DNA of 64,000 nucleotides from JBGMEA01 sp041447245 (GTDB lineage Bacteria > Bacillota > Clostridia > Eubacteriales > Anaerofustaceae). The notes under the pieces were generated by a model. It was not told the origin of the DNA. It did no database searches and saw only the letters and a list, made by a program, of their open reading frames with translations. Location: assembly GCA_041447245.1 (NCBI GenBank), contig JBGMEA010000022.1, forward strand, positions 1-64,000, given 5' to 3'. The translations under genes and the position numbers were made by a program. Shown here piece by piece: positions 25,409 to 33,213 of the stretch (positions are counted from its first letter, which is position 1; each line of letters begins with the position of its first letter).

Positions 25409-26509
25409 TTATATCGGTTTTGCAAATATCATCCGTCCGGCCGATGTCTGAAGCACACTGGTCACCACTACATGGATCGTTTTTCCGATCAGGTGGCGCC
25501 CCCCTTCCACTACAATCATGGTGCCGTCATCCAGATAAGCAACTCCCTGATTGGATTCTTTCCCTTCCCGGATAACCTGAATCGGCATTTCCTCACCGGG
25601 CAGAACAACCGTCTTGACCGCATTGGAAAGATCATTTGTATTCAGCACATCCACGCCGTGGAACTCCGCAACCTTGTTCAGGTTGTAATCGTTGGTCACA
25701 ACCTTCCCTTTCATGTCCTTCGCCAAACGCAGCAGTTTGGTGTCCACTTCACTTACATCGGGATAGTTTTTTTCGGAAATCATCACTTCGATCGGAAGTT
25801 CTTTCTGAATTTTATTTAAAATGTCCAATCCTCTTCTGCCTCTGTTCCGTTTCAGCCCATCCGATGAATCCGCAATATATTGCAATTCATCCAACACAAA
25901 TGTGGGAATCACAATCGGACCTTCCACAAATCCCGTCTTCAGGATATCAAATATCCTTCCGTCGATAATCACACTGGTATCCAATACTTTCGGAATCGAC
26001 TGCATGTGGCGCTTCCCTGTTTTCTGTTTGGATTCCTCTTTGTTCTCTTTGTTAAACGCGTTGCGGAACATCGTTTCCAAATCGGCAGACTTCAGGTTTA
26101 CGATCAAAATACTTCCGTAAATCAGCACAGAATAAATGACGATCACAATGATTACGCGCAAAAACGGCGGCAGTTCCAAACGGTAGATCGGACTGCAGAT
26201 CAGAGCGGCAAGCACCAAGCTGATGATCAAAGCGACCACAAACATAATCATCTGGGGCAGCGATACATTTTTCAGCTCCTTGATCCATCTTTTCGAAATT
26301 TTATTGAATGCATGCGCGATAGCCGGAATGAGAATAAGAAAGATAATACCAACAATAAATCCAAAAATTAGGGATAAAATCAGCTTCGCGGTGGATTCGG
26401 GAAAATTCCAGTTCAGCATATTCATAATATAATCGGCGTTGTAAATCAGAGGACCAATCTGATAACCGGAGATAAAGCCGATAATGAAATAGATAAATTT
26501 CAGCAGCAT
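25409..26509 (-). CDS. PIN-TRAM domain membrane protein (YacL family)
   Basis: A 366-residue protein. Four hydrophobic helices occupy about residues 1-135. A PIN nuclease-like domain follows (KVLDTSVIIDGRIFDILKTG with the first Asp, TKLLRLA, KVVTNDYNLNKVAE with the last Asp), and a TRAM domain closes the chain (GMPIQVIREGKESNQGVAYLD-like region, then MIVVEGGRHLIGKTI). This is the YacL layout of Firmicutes, thought to act on RNA at the membrane; the target is unknown. The start at 26509 has AAGGAGGAGTT upstream. It stands alone here, unlike in Bacillus where it sits next to radA/disA and ispD. Confidence 0.9.
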   Translation of the reverse strand: MLLKFIYFIIGFISGYQIGPLIYNADYIMNMLNWNFPESTAKLILSLIFGFIVGIIFLILIPAIAHAFNKISKRWIKELKNVSLPQMIMFVVALIISLVLAALICSPIYRLELPPFLRVIIVIVIYSVLIYGSILIVNLKSADLETMFRNAFNKENKEESKQKTGKRHMQSIPKVLDTSVIIDGRIFDILKTGFVEGPIVIPTFVLDELQYIADSSDGLKRNRGRRGLDILNKIQKELPIEVMISEKNYPDVSEVDTKLLRLAKDMKGKVVTNDYNLNKVAEFHGVDVLNTNDLSNAVKTVVLPGEEMPIQVIREGKESNQGVAYLDDGTMIVVEGGRHLIGKTIHVVVTSVLQTSAGRMIFAKPI

Positions 26510-26565
26510 AACTCCTCCTTTCAAAGAATCTGCATAATTATGAAAATAAAAATAAATCCAGTTTT

Positions 26566-26574
26566 ATTATATCA
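26566..26574 (-). promoter_or_regulatory. Extended -10 of the PIN-TRAM gene
   Basis: Minus strand TGATATAAT about 60 bases before the start codon; no clear -35. Confidence 0.4.
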
Positions 26575-26721
26575 TACGTCACTTTCCGCTCCGAAACGAA
26601 AATGAAAATTAATTGCAGTTTAATTCACCATTGATCGTTTTGTGTAAATGAATATCCTGCTCTTCCGGTTTGTCTTTTTATCGAATGCCTGTCAAAGTTT
26701 GTCTCACATATGCATTAAGTG

Positions 26722-26760
26722 TTGAATGAAAAGAAGATATCGTGTATTATTTATTAATAC
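26722..26760 (+). promoter_or_regulatory. Promoter with overlapping palindrome before the TetR gene
   Basis: TTGAAT, 17-base spacer, TATTAT (26722-26750). The -10 is inside the inverted repeat GTATTA-N5-TAATAC (26744-26760), a plausible operator at which a TetR-family protein could repress its own gene. Confidence 0.45.
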
Positions 26761-26780
26761 CTATCGTTTGAGGATCAGCA

Positions 26781-27440
26781 ATGGCATTTAATAAAGCAGG
26801 AGAAGAAACAAGAAAGAAAATATATTGGGCAGCAAAAAAACTGTTTTACGTAAACGGATTTCAGCATACTTCATGCATGCAGATCGCGGAATCGGCGGAA
26901 GCAAATGTTGCATTGATATCATATTACTATAAAAACAAACTGAATCTTGGATTGGAAATCTGCAACGAATTCACAAACGATATCCGAATTGCGGTTATCG
27001 AAAAAATGATTGAGGCAGGTTATGAATACGAACCGATCATTGGATTGGGCGTTGAATACAGGGCATTCAAAAAATTTCAAATAGAAAACCCATCTTATAA
27101 TCGATTCATCAAAGATCTGTGCAATGAGAATGCATTGCTTCTTTCCGATCATTATGTGGGAGTCAATCTGAAATTTCTGGAAGAAAAATATGACATCCGA
27201 TTAAGCGAAACAGACGAGAAAATCGCTCACTACTGCATTACATCGATTTATAACGGAATCATCAACGTAATGGATAAGGGATATATCGATGAAACGGAGT
27301 TTCCTGCAGAACGGCTGGTGGACATCATCCTGAAAATTTTGGATTTCGAAAAAGCAGAGCGGGATAATATTCTGGAACAATCCAAAGAAATTTTTGACAA
27401 AATCGACATCAGCATGAGCCGATATTTCCGGGTAAAATAA
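26781..27440 (+). CDS. TetR-family transcriptional regulator
   Basis: A 219-residue regulator. The first 50 residues form a TetR helix-turn-helix: TRKKIYWAAKKLFYVNGFQHTSCMQIAESAEANVALISYYYKN-like spacing, with the turn at about residues 29-48. The rest is helical and would bind a ligand and dimerise; it resembles no subgroup I know. GAGGAT precedes the ATG. It ends three bases from the convergent tsaD stop, with no clear terminator between. A palindrome overlapping its promoter suggests autoregulation. Confidence 0.85.
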   Translation: MAFNKAGEETRKKIYWAAKKLFYVNGFQHTSCMQIAESAEANVALISYYYKNKLNLGLEICNEFTNDIRIAVIEKMIEAGYEYEPIIGLGVEYRAFKKFQIENPSYNRFIKDLCNENALLLSDHYVGVNLKFLEEKYDIRLSETDEKIAHYCITSIYNGIINVMDKGYIDETEFPAERLVDIILKILDFEKAERDNILEQSKEIFDKIDISMSRYFRVK

Positions 27441-27443
27441 CAT

Positions 27444-28451
27444 TCAGGACAATTTTAAAGACGGGATTGCATTTAGATACAAATCTGCAAAATCGTCTTT
27501 TTTATATTGGTAGTAAGCAGCGGATGCAATCATACCGGCATTGTCGGAACAAAGCACCGGTTCCGGCATAATCAGATTCAACCCATTCTGCGCACACTTT
27601 CGGCTAAATTCGGAACGGATTAGAGAATTACAGCTGACACCGCCGCAAATGCACACTGTGTCAATATGCAGTTCTTTTGCGGCTCTGATTGTTTTTTCCG
27701 TTACAATGTCCGATATGCACTGACGGAAGGATGCGCACAGATCCGCTTTGCGGATCTCATTGCCTTTCATCGTTTCCCGATTAATGTAATTCAGCACCGC
27801 ACTTTTCAAACCGCTGAAACTGAAGTCAAAATGATTCTCTTCCATCATAACCCGAGGAAATTCTATGAAGTGAGGATTACCCTGCTGAGCAAGTGCGTCT
27901 AACTTCGGCCCGCCCGGATATCCCAACCCCATCACTCTTGCTACTTTGTCAAATGCTTCCCCTGCAGCATCGTCTCTTGTGGAACCGAGCACTTCAAATT
28001 CGGTATAATCCTTTACCTGCACGATTGATGTATGTCCGCCCGAAATTATCAGACAGACAAACGGCGGCTTCGCCCCTGCCAGAAAATTAGCACTGATATG
28101 CCCGGCAAGATGATTGACGCCGATCAGGGGGATTCCTGAGGCAAATGCCAATGCTTTGGCATAAGAAACTCCGATAAGCAAAGCGCCGACCAGTCCCGGT
28201 CCGTATGTCACGGCGATCGCATTCAACTCGGCAAGGCTGACGCCCGCGCGGTTCAATGACTCGTCCACAACTTCCGAAACAGTCATCAGATGATTCCTTG
28301 ATGCGATCTCGGGAACCACCCCACCGTATAGCGTGTGGATTTCAATTTGCGATGCGATGATATTTGAACGCAGCTGCCCGTCCGTGAGGACTGCCGCGCT
28401 TGTTTCATCGCAGGAAGTTTCAATCGCTAAAATAGTTACTGATTCATTCAT
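27444..28451 (-). CDS. tsaD: tRNA t6A37 threonylcarbamoyltransferase subunit TsaD
   Basis: A 335-residue ASKHA-fold protein that transfers the threonylcarbamoyl group to A37 of ANN-reading tRNAs. It has ILAIETSCDETSAAV, the metal-binding VNHLAGHISA, CLIISGGHTSIV and YPGGPKLDALA. The C-terminal CICGGVSCNSLIRSEF and CSDNAGMIA complete the fold. It is the last gene of the tsaE-tsaB-rimI-DUF1461-tsaD operon and overlaps the gene before it by four bases (ATGA). Confidence 0.97.
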   Translation of the reverse strand: MNESVTILAIETSCDETSAAVLTDGQLRSNIIASQIEIHTLYGGVVPEIASRNHLMTVSEVVDESLNRAGVSLAELNAIAVTYGPGLVGALLIGVSYAKALAFASGIPLIGVNHLAGHISANFLAGAKPPFVCLIISGGHTSIVQVKDYTEFEVLGSTRDDAAGEAFDKVARVMGLGYPGGPKLDALAQQGNPHFIEFPRVMMEENHFDFSFSGLKSAVLNYINRETMKGNEIRKADLCASFRQCISDIVTEKTIRAAKELHIDTVCICGGVSCNSLIRSEFSRKCAQNGLNLIMPEPVLCSDNAGMIASAAYYQYKKDDFADLYLNAIPSLKLS

Positions 28452-29146
28452 AATATTTCCCTGATTTGTTTATTTTTAACCGTGCCCAATACGATACCGA
28501 ACCCGACTGCGGTAACCGACAAAAATATAATATTGTATATCGCAATCCGAACAGCGCATGCGATAAAGAACGATTCCGGAAGCATGTTGATGAGCACACT
28601 TTCATATATGCTGAATGTCCAATTCATATTGCTGAAAAAGATATGATGGAATGCAAGAAACATCGGTTCAAAAAAGAACAATCCGCATACCGCCAAGATT
28701 GCGAAACAGCTTAACACAATAATTGCGGCATTCCGAAACATGCGAATGACCGTCACTCGAAATCTGCGGAATATCAGAAACACAGCACAGCAGAGAATCA
28801 CAACCACCGCAAAATTACGGACTGTTCGGTAACGGATAAATAACTGCTGAACATCCATCATATGGGACTGTTCATTCTGCGTAAAAACAGATTGCTCTGT
28901 ACCGTTTACCACCGCGATGATGTTAAAATTATCGCGTTTCCCCTGAAGAAAGAGTTGCATCTCATCCGTGATGCGCATCAGCTCCTCTTCAGAAATGCCG
29001 GTAGCTTCAACAACCCGATTTTTTTCGTATTGCTTTTGATAAAACGTATCCCGATATGCAACAAGTTCAATCGACGTATACGTCCCCGTGAAAAATAACG
29101 CTGCTGCCAGAATCAATGTTCCGAAGGTCAACGCAATCCGTTTCAT
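28448..29146 (-). CDS. DUF1461 / TIGR01906 family membrane protein
   Basis: A 232-residue integral membrane protein. It has one N-terminal helix (about 5-27), an extracellular stretch with TGISEEELMRITDEMQLFL, then three more helices (about 110-127, 140-160 and 196-220). This agrees with the TIGR01906 family of Firmicutes, whose function is unknown. It overlaps rimI upstream and tsaD downstream by four bases each (ATGA), so it is tightly coupled in the t6A operon. Whether it is related to tRNA modification or only co-expressed cannot be told from sequence. Confidence 0.7.
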   Translation of the reverse strand: MKRIALTFGTLILAAALFFTGTYTSIELVAYRDTFYQKQYEKNRVVEATGISEEELMRITDEMQLFLQGKRDNFNIIAVVNGTEQSVFTQNEQSHMMDVQQLFIRYRTVRNFAVVVILCCAVFLIFRRFRVTVIRMFRNAAIIVLSCFAILAVCGLFFFEPMFLAFHHIFFSNMNWTFSIYESVLINMLPESFFIACAVRIAIYNIIFLSVTAVGFGIVLGTVKNKQIREIL

Positions 29147-29637
29147 TCATCTTTCCCTCCCCCACTGTATTTCCACATGATCAAAGCATCTTCGTTGTTG
29201 TCGGTATAATATTTTTTTCTTATACCCAAAGTATGAAATCCCAGTTTTTCGTATAAAGCAATGGCCGCATTATTTGAACAGCGCACTTCGAGAGTATAAT
29301 CATGAATTCCTTTTTCTTCTCCTCGGGAGATCAATTGTTCCATCAGCGTAAACGCGATGCCTAGCGTGCGGTATTTCGGGCTGACTGCAAGATTCGTGAT
29401 ATGTCCTTCGCCGCAAATATTTCTCATCGTTGCAAACCCCGCAAAATTACCCAGATAATATGCACACAAAAAAATACTCTCGGGATGCGTGATCTCTTCT
29501 TCGATTAACGGTTTGCTCCATGGAACCGAAAAACACTCCCGTTCGATTTTTGATATGGATTCCGCATGAAACAACTGTGCTTCCGCTATGCGGACAGCGC
29601 TGATTTTACTGCCCATACTCTCCTCAAGTTGCATCAT
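29143..29637 (-). CDS. rimI: Ribosomal-protein-alanine N-acetyltransferase RimI
   Basis: A 164-residue GNAT enzyme of the RimI group, which acetylates the N-terminal alanine of ribosomal protein S18 in Escherichia coli. It has ERECFSVPWSKPLIEEEI, ITNLAVSPKYRTLGIAFTLM (acetyl-CoA loop), LEVRCSNNAAIALYEKLGF and RKKYYTDNNEDALIM. The usual RimI loop RRxGxG reads YRTLGIAF here, a mild change. It overlaps tsaB and the DUF1461 gene by four bases on each side, as is common in Firmicute t6A operons. Confidence 0.9.
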   Translation of the reverse strand: MMQLEESMGSKISAVRIAEAQLFHAESISKIERECFSVPWSKPLIEEEITHPESIFLCAYYLGNFAGFATMRNICGEGHITNLAVSPKYRTLGIAFTLMEQLISRGEEKGIHDYTLEVRCSNNAAIALYEKLGFHTLGIRKKYYTDNNEDALIMWKYSGGGKDE

Positions 29638-30332
29638 TTTACTTTTATTTCATAATTGACTTCCGCCTGAGAAGCTCGGATATAATTTGGGGTAAATGTC
29701 CGATAATCGGAAACCTCCCCGTGCTTCAGTCGTTCGACTGCCAATGCTCCTGCGGCAGACGCCCGCGGCATTTTGGTTAAACTGTTTGCAAATACGGCGC
29801 GATCTCCCAAAGAGAAAGAAAGTTCCTGACGGAACTTATCCGCGGCATCGCCGCAAAATAAAATATCTCCCTGATCGGGAATCTTCCGAATCAGATCATT
29901 GAGAGGAAGAACCGCATCTTCCGTCAATCGCTGAATCCCGTCAGTGCGATATTTAAACAGTGCGGTATACACACTGCTTTGCTGAGCATCCAAAACAGGG
30001 CAGATCATTCCTCCGAAACCCGACTGCAGAAAAGCACAGCTTTCCAATGTGGAAACTCCGATAATCGGCTTTGCGCATGCATGGGAAAAAGCTTTTGCGG
30101 TAGCTGCACCGATTCGAAGTCCGGTAAACGACCCTGGTCCGCAAGTCACGGCAAATGCATCCATCTCCTTTATCGTCATGTGGATATCGCGCAGCAGATG
30201 GTCAACAAGAGGAAGCAGTTTTTCCGAATGCTTCAGTTTATAATCCGTATAGATCTCACCATGCAGTTTATTTTCGTCAATCACCGCAACGCTTGCCGAA
30301 ATGGTAGATGTATCAATTGCCAATATAAGCAT
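29634..30332 (-). CDS. tsaB: t6A biosynthesis protein TsaB
   Basis: A 232-residue ASKHA-fold partner of TsaD. The N-terminus ILAIDTSTISASVAV and the AVTCGPGSFTGLRIGAATAKA segment are diagnostic. It binds TsaD and TsaE to form the threonylcarbamoyl-transfer complex. Its start lies inside tsaE (20-base overlap), and its end overlaps rimI by four bases, so translation is coupled through the operon. Confidence 0.95.
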   Translation of the reverse strand: MLILAIDTSTISASVAVIDENKLHGEIYTDYKLKHSEKLLPLVDHLLRDIHMTIKEMDAFAVTCGPGSFTGLRIGAATAKAFSHACAKPIIGVSTLESCAFLQSGFGGMICPVLDAQQSSVYTALFKYRTDGIQRLTEDAVLPLNDLIRKIPDQGDILFCGDAADKFRQELSFSLGDRAVFANSLTKMPRASAAGALAVERLKHGEVSDYRTFTPNYIRASQAEVNYEIKVK

Positions 30333-30813
30333 GAAGCTTCTCCTTCATAAGAGCGAACAAGTCCGAGTCGTCAGTCTCAACGGTCAACACTCTCTCCGTA
30401 TCCTCATCGGTTCGGTCCAAAAAAATACGCACAATCTTGCTGTGCGGCAACCGCGATTCAACCAGATTGGCCCACTCTATCACGATCAGTTCCGCGTCTT
30501 CAAAACAGTCGTCATACCCGGTATAATCGAGTTCATCGGATTCCGATAAGCGATACACATCCATGTGAAATGCATGTGCCCCCGGTTTTGTATATTCGTT
30601 GATAATCGTATACGTAGGACTGCTGAATTGTTCTTTGTAGTGCAATCCGGAAAAGATTGCTTTGGACAAAGCCGTTTTGCCTGCTGCCAAATCTCCGTAC
30701 AAAGCCACTGTCGTCCCATAGGGGAACAGATCTGCAAGCAAAAATCCGATTTTCTCAGTATCTTCGGGACTGCCGGATATTAATTTCAGTTGATTCGTTT
30801 CTTTATCAGACAT
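30313..30813 (-). CDS. tsaE: t6A biosynthesis ATPase TsaE
   Basis: A 166-residue P-loop ATPase of the t6A complex. Walker A is GDLAAGKTALSKAIF, followed by SSPTYTIINEY and HMDVYRLSESDELDYTGYDD, with VIEWANLVESRLP near the end; all are TsaE signatures. It is the first gene of the operon. The -10 hexamer TATAGT stands six bases before the ATG and there is no ribosome binding site, so the message may be leaderless. Confidence 0.95.
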   Translation of the reverse strand: MSDKETNQLKLISGSPEDTEKIGFLLADLFPYGTTVALYGDLAAGKTALSKAIFSGLHYKEQFSSPTYTIINEYTKPGAHAFHMDVYRLSESDELDYTGYDDCFEDAELIVIEWANLVESRLPHSKIVRIFLDRTDEDTERVLTVETDDSDLFALMKEKLHAYIGN

Positions 30814-30819
30814 ATTATT

Positions 30820-30848
30820 ACTATATCAAATTTGTCGGAAATAGTAAA
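30820..30848 (-). promoter_or_regulatory. Promoter of the t6A operon, abutting the start codon
   Basis: Minus strand TTTACT, 17-base spacer, TATAGT, then six bases to the tsaE ATG. Confidence 0.55.
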
Positions 30849-30884
30849 CGGCTTTGCAAAGGTTCCCTACTTACCCACCGAAAA

Positions 30885-30903
30885 CCAATGAAACGCTCAT
30901 TGG
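30885..30903 (-). terminator. Possible terminator of the flavodoxin-like gene
   Basis: ccaatga / tcattgg with a five-base loop and TTTTC on the minus strand, just after the stop of the gene at 30910. The T run is short, so the call is weak. Confidence 0.4.
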
Positions 30904-30909
30904 AATTCC

Positions 30910-31605
30910 TTATTTCCAGGGTCTTACAGATCCAAGCCATCCGTTTTCTTCCCAATGCGTCCGATCCGCAGGATTCCATGAATTATCTTTTTGACTGAGT
31001 CGCATCATATAAAAAAGCAATTTTGTGAAGAAAGACGGATTTCCCCTACGCGCCGCTTTTTTTATCCGATACGCCAACTTTGCAATATCCCGTTTGATTC
31101 CGGTCTTTTTTTTCTGTGATACCTCGCTCCATGAGGAAGCATTCACATTGGCTCCATAGGAAAATTGTTTGCCGACTCCCCAATAAAACAAATGTCGCTT
31201 CATTTCTTTTGCGGTCTTTGCACTGCCCATTCCCGCAGCAGTAGATAAAGTAACCCCGATTTTTTGAAACATTTTTCCGTCAGGTCTGTGCGGCATCCAG
31301 CGATACCCCATATGATCCAGAAACGATTTCAATTGACCGGACATTCCCATGCAATAACAAGGAGATTCCAGAAAAATCATATCGGCTTGCTCTAATGAAA
31401 CGGCAATTGCATTCACCGATTCATAATGAGGGCAACACTGTTCCCCTTCATAAAAGCAGCGAAAACATCCGATGCAGGAAGGAAAATCCGTAACATAAAA
31501 TTCTTCGATTTCATTTGCTTCATCCTGAAGCTGATATAAAAGCATGTTGACAATATTCCACGTGCTGCCCTTATGTTTTTGCCCGTGCAAAATAACAATT
31601 TTCAA
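30910..31605 (-). CDS. Flavodoxin-fold NADPH-dependent FMN reductase-like protein
   Basis: A 231-residue protein of the flavodoxin/NAD(P)H-quinone reductase group. It has the phosphate loop LHGQKHKGSTWNIVNML, a Cys-rich segment PSCIGCFRCFYEGEQCCPHY and the FMN-site SPCYCMGMSGQLKSFLDH. It resembles iron-sulfur flavoproteins of anaerobes but the Cys spacing (C-x2-C-x2-C, then CC) is not a clear cluster motif. It should bind FMN and reduce small molecules. It starts at TTG with GGAG six bases upstream; a TTG four codons earlier would place that GGAG inside the coding region. Confidence 0.78.
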   Translation of the reverse strand: MKIVILHGQKHKGSTWNIVNMLLYQLQDEANEIEEFYVTDFPSCIGCFRCFYEGEQCCPHYESVNAIAVSLEQADMIFLESPCYCMGMSGQLKSFLDHMGYRWMPHRPDGKMFQKIGVTLSTAAGMGSAKTAKEMKRHLFYWGVGKQFSYGANVNASSWSEVSQKKKTGIKRDIAKLAYRIKKAARRGNPSFFTKLLFYMMRLSQKDNSWNPADRTHWEENGWLGSVRPWK

Positions 31606-31763
31606 GTGATACTCCAAATCAGACTTTGTTTCTTATTACGGAAACGATGCAATCAGAAGAATTCCGTATACAAAATGTTACTATATCAAAGACACAAATG
31701 CAAGTACCCGGCATGGCAAAAACAATGCAGATTCAGTCCGCAGCATTTAAACTGATTCCCCGA

Positions 31764-33113
31764 TTAAATCAGCGCATCTAGAAATAATCCCACAACGTTC
31801 GGAGAAAGTTGCGTGCCGCTCACAGACTTGATGTATTGTTTTTTACGATCAGAATCGAGCGATCTTATTTCATCTAAAATTGTCAGCAGGCGCACAATCT
31901 GTGAATAAAACGGAATTTCATATTTTTTTGCCTTGCCGGGAAATCCTTTTCCGTCCCAATTCTCAAACACGGAATTTATCAAAAAGATCAACGGATCGGA
32001 ATCGGTCAACATCAACAAAAGACGCCCCGTATCAGAAACAGAGACTTTTCCATGCAATGATTTGGTACGATAAAAAGAAGAAAGATCCATTTTCATGAGA
32101 TATTCATATCGGATAATTTTCTTGATTCTCATAATATCCAATTGATCAATCTCAAAATGTCCATACAATTTGTCTGCCGTATCCGACATTCGGATGTAGC
32201 GCTCCGAGGAATCCAGTCCTTCTTCCAACACCGCAGCATACAACAATTCCAAAACCCGTTCCGATTGATGTGTTTTCACATAGCTTTTCATAAAATACAT
32301 ATATTCATCGGCGATCTCGATTGCTTCGTCAATCGTTCTGTTGCCGTCAATTTTTGCATAACCGACAGACAGTCCGGTATATGCGCCCAAAGCCGACATT
32401 CTGTTACCCAGATCATTCACGCTGCTCAAAGCCAACTGAATTTCATCATTTTTCCAATCTTCGCCGATCACTGCGAACTCATCTCCGCCGATGCGGAACA
32501 GCTTGCAGCGATGATTAAATATTTGCATCAAAATATTTGATGTTTGTATAATGATGTCATCACCTGCGGAATGCCCCCAGATATCATTGATGACTTTCAT
32601 ATTATTGATATCGGCAATGGCAACAAATCCTGTTTTTTCAACGCCTTGTCTGTATCGGCTCAATTCATGCAGATATGCTCGCTGATTGCAAAGTCCGGTC
32701 AGTCTGTCATATTCGCTTTCTTTTTCCAACTGTTTCTGTTTGAGCACACTCTCCTTTACATCGATCGCAATCACAATAATGCCGACCGATTCTCCGTCAA
32801 CATTTACGACAGGCTCTTTAATTACATCATAATACTCGGGCGATCCATCAATCGCCTTTAATTCAATTGTCCGGCGAACTCCTTTTTGAGTACGCAATAT
32901 CTCCTTGTCTTCGGTAAAAGCGCGCATAGCAAACGCCTGATCTTCAAACAACTCAAAATCTGTCTTTCCGATTACGTTCGGCGCACCGGCTCTCGCCCTC
33001 ACTTCCAAAGAAATTCTGCTCAGATAACGATATCTGCACTGGGTATCCTTGAAATAAATATCGAACGGCATACTTTCAATGATCGATTTGAGTAATTTAT
33101 TGTTTCTTTCCAT
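31764..33113 (-). CDS. PAS-GGDEF protein with degenerate HD-GYP C-terminus
   Basis: A 449-residue predicted cytosolic signalling protein. A PAS domain (about 5-125: IIESMPFDIYFKDTQ, GVRRTIELKAIDGS) is followed by a GGDEF domain (about 135-290) with the intact active motif GGDEF at 209-213 and DINNMKVINDIWGHSAGD, so it should make cyclic di-GMP. The last 130 residues resemble an HD-GYP phosphodiesterase: FENWDGKGFPGK (385-393 region) is the GYP-loop equivalent, followed by EIPFYSQIVRLLTILDEI. But the HD pair and most metal ligands are not there, so the domain is probably inactive and may sense or regulate. It has no membrane helix. No neighbours share an operon with it. Confidence 0.82.
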   Translation of the reverse strand: MERNNKLLKSIIESMPFDIYFKDTQCRYRYLSRISLEVRARAGAPNVIGKTDFELFEDQAFAMRAFTEDKEILRTQKGVRRTIELKAIDGSPEYYDVIKEPVVNVDGESVGIIVIAIDVKESVLKQKQLEKESEYDRLTGLCNQRAYLHELSRYRQGVEKTGFVAIADINNMKVINDIWGHSAGDDIIIQTSNILMQIFNHRCKLFRIGGDEFAVIGEDWKNDEIQLALSSVNDLGNRMSALGAYTGLSVGYAKIDGNRTIDEAIEIADEYMYFMKSYVKTHQSERVLELLYAAVLEEGLDSSERYIRMSDTADKLYGHFEIDQLDIMRIKKIIRYEYLMKMDLSSFYRTKSLHGKVSVSDTGRLLLMLTDSDPLIFLINSVFENWDGKGFPGKAKKYEIPFYSQIVRLLTILDEIRSLDSDRKKQYIKSVSGTQLSPNVVGLFLDALI

Positions 33114-33213
33114 TCTGCCCCGCCAACAATTCGTAAAATTGCTTCAGAACGTCATCGCCCCCGGATGCAAAAAAATTCGTTATTCGGCAAATCGGTTATT
33201 ACTTTCCTATAGA

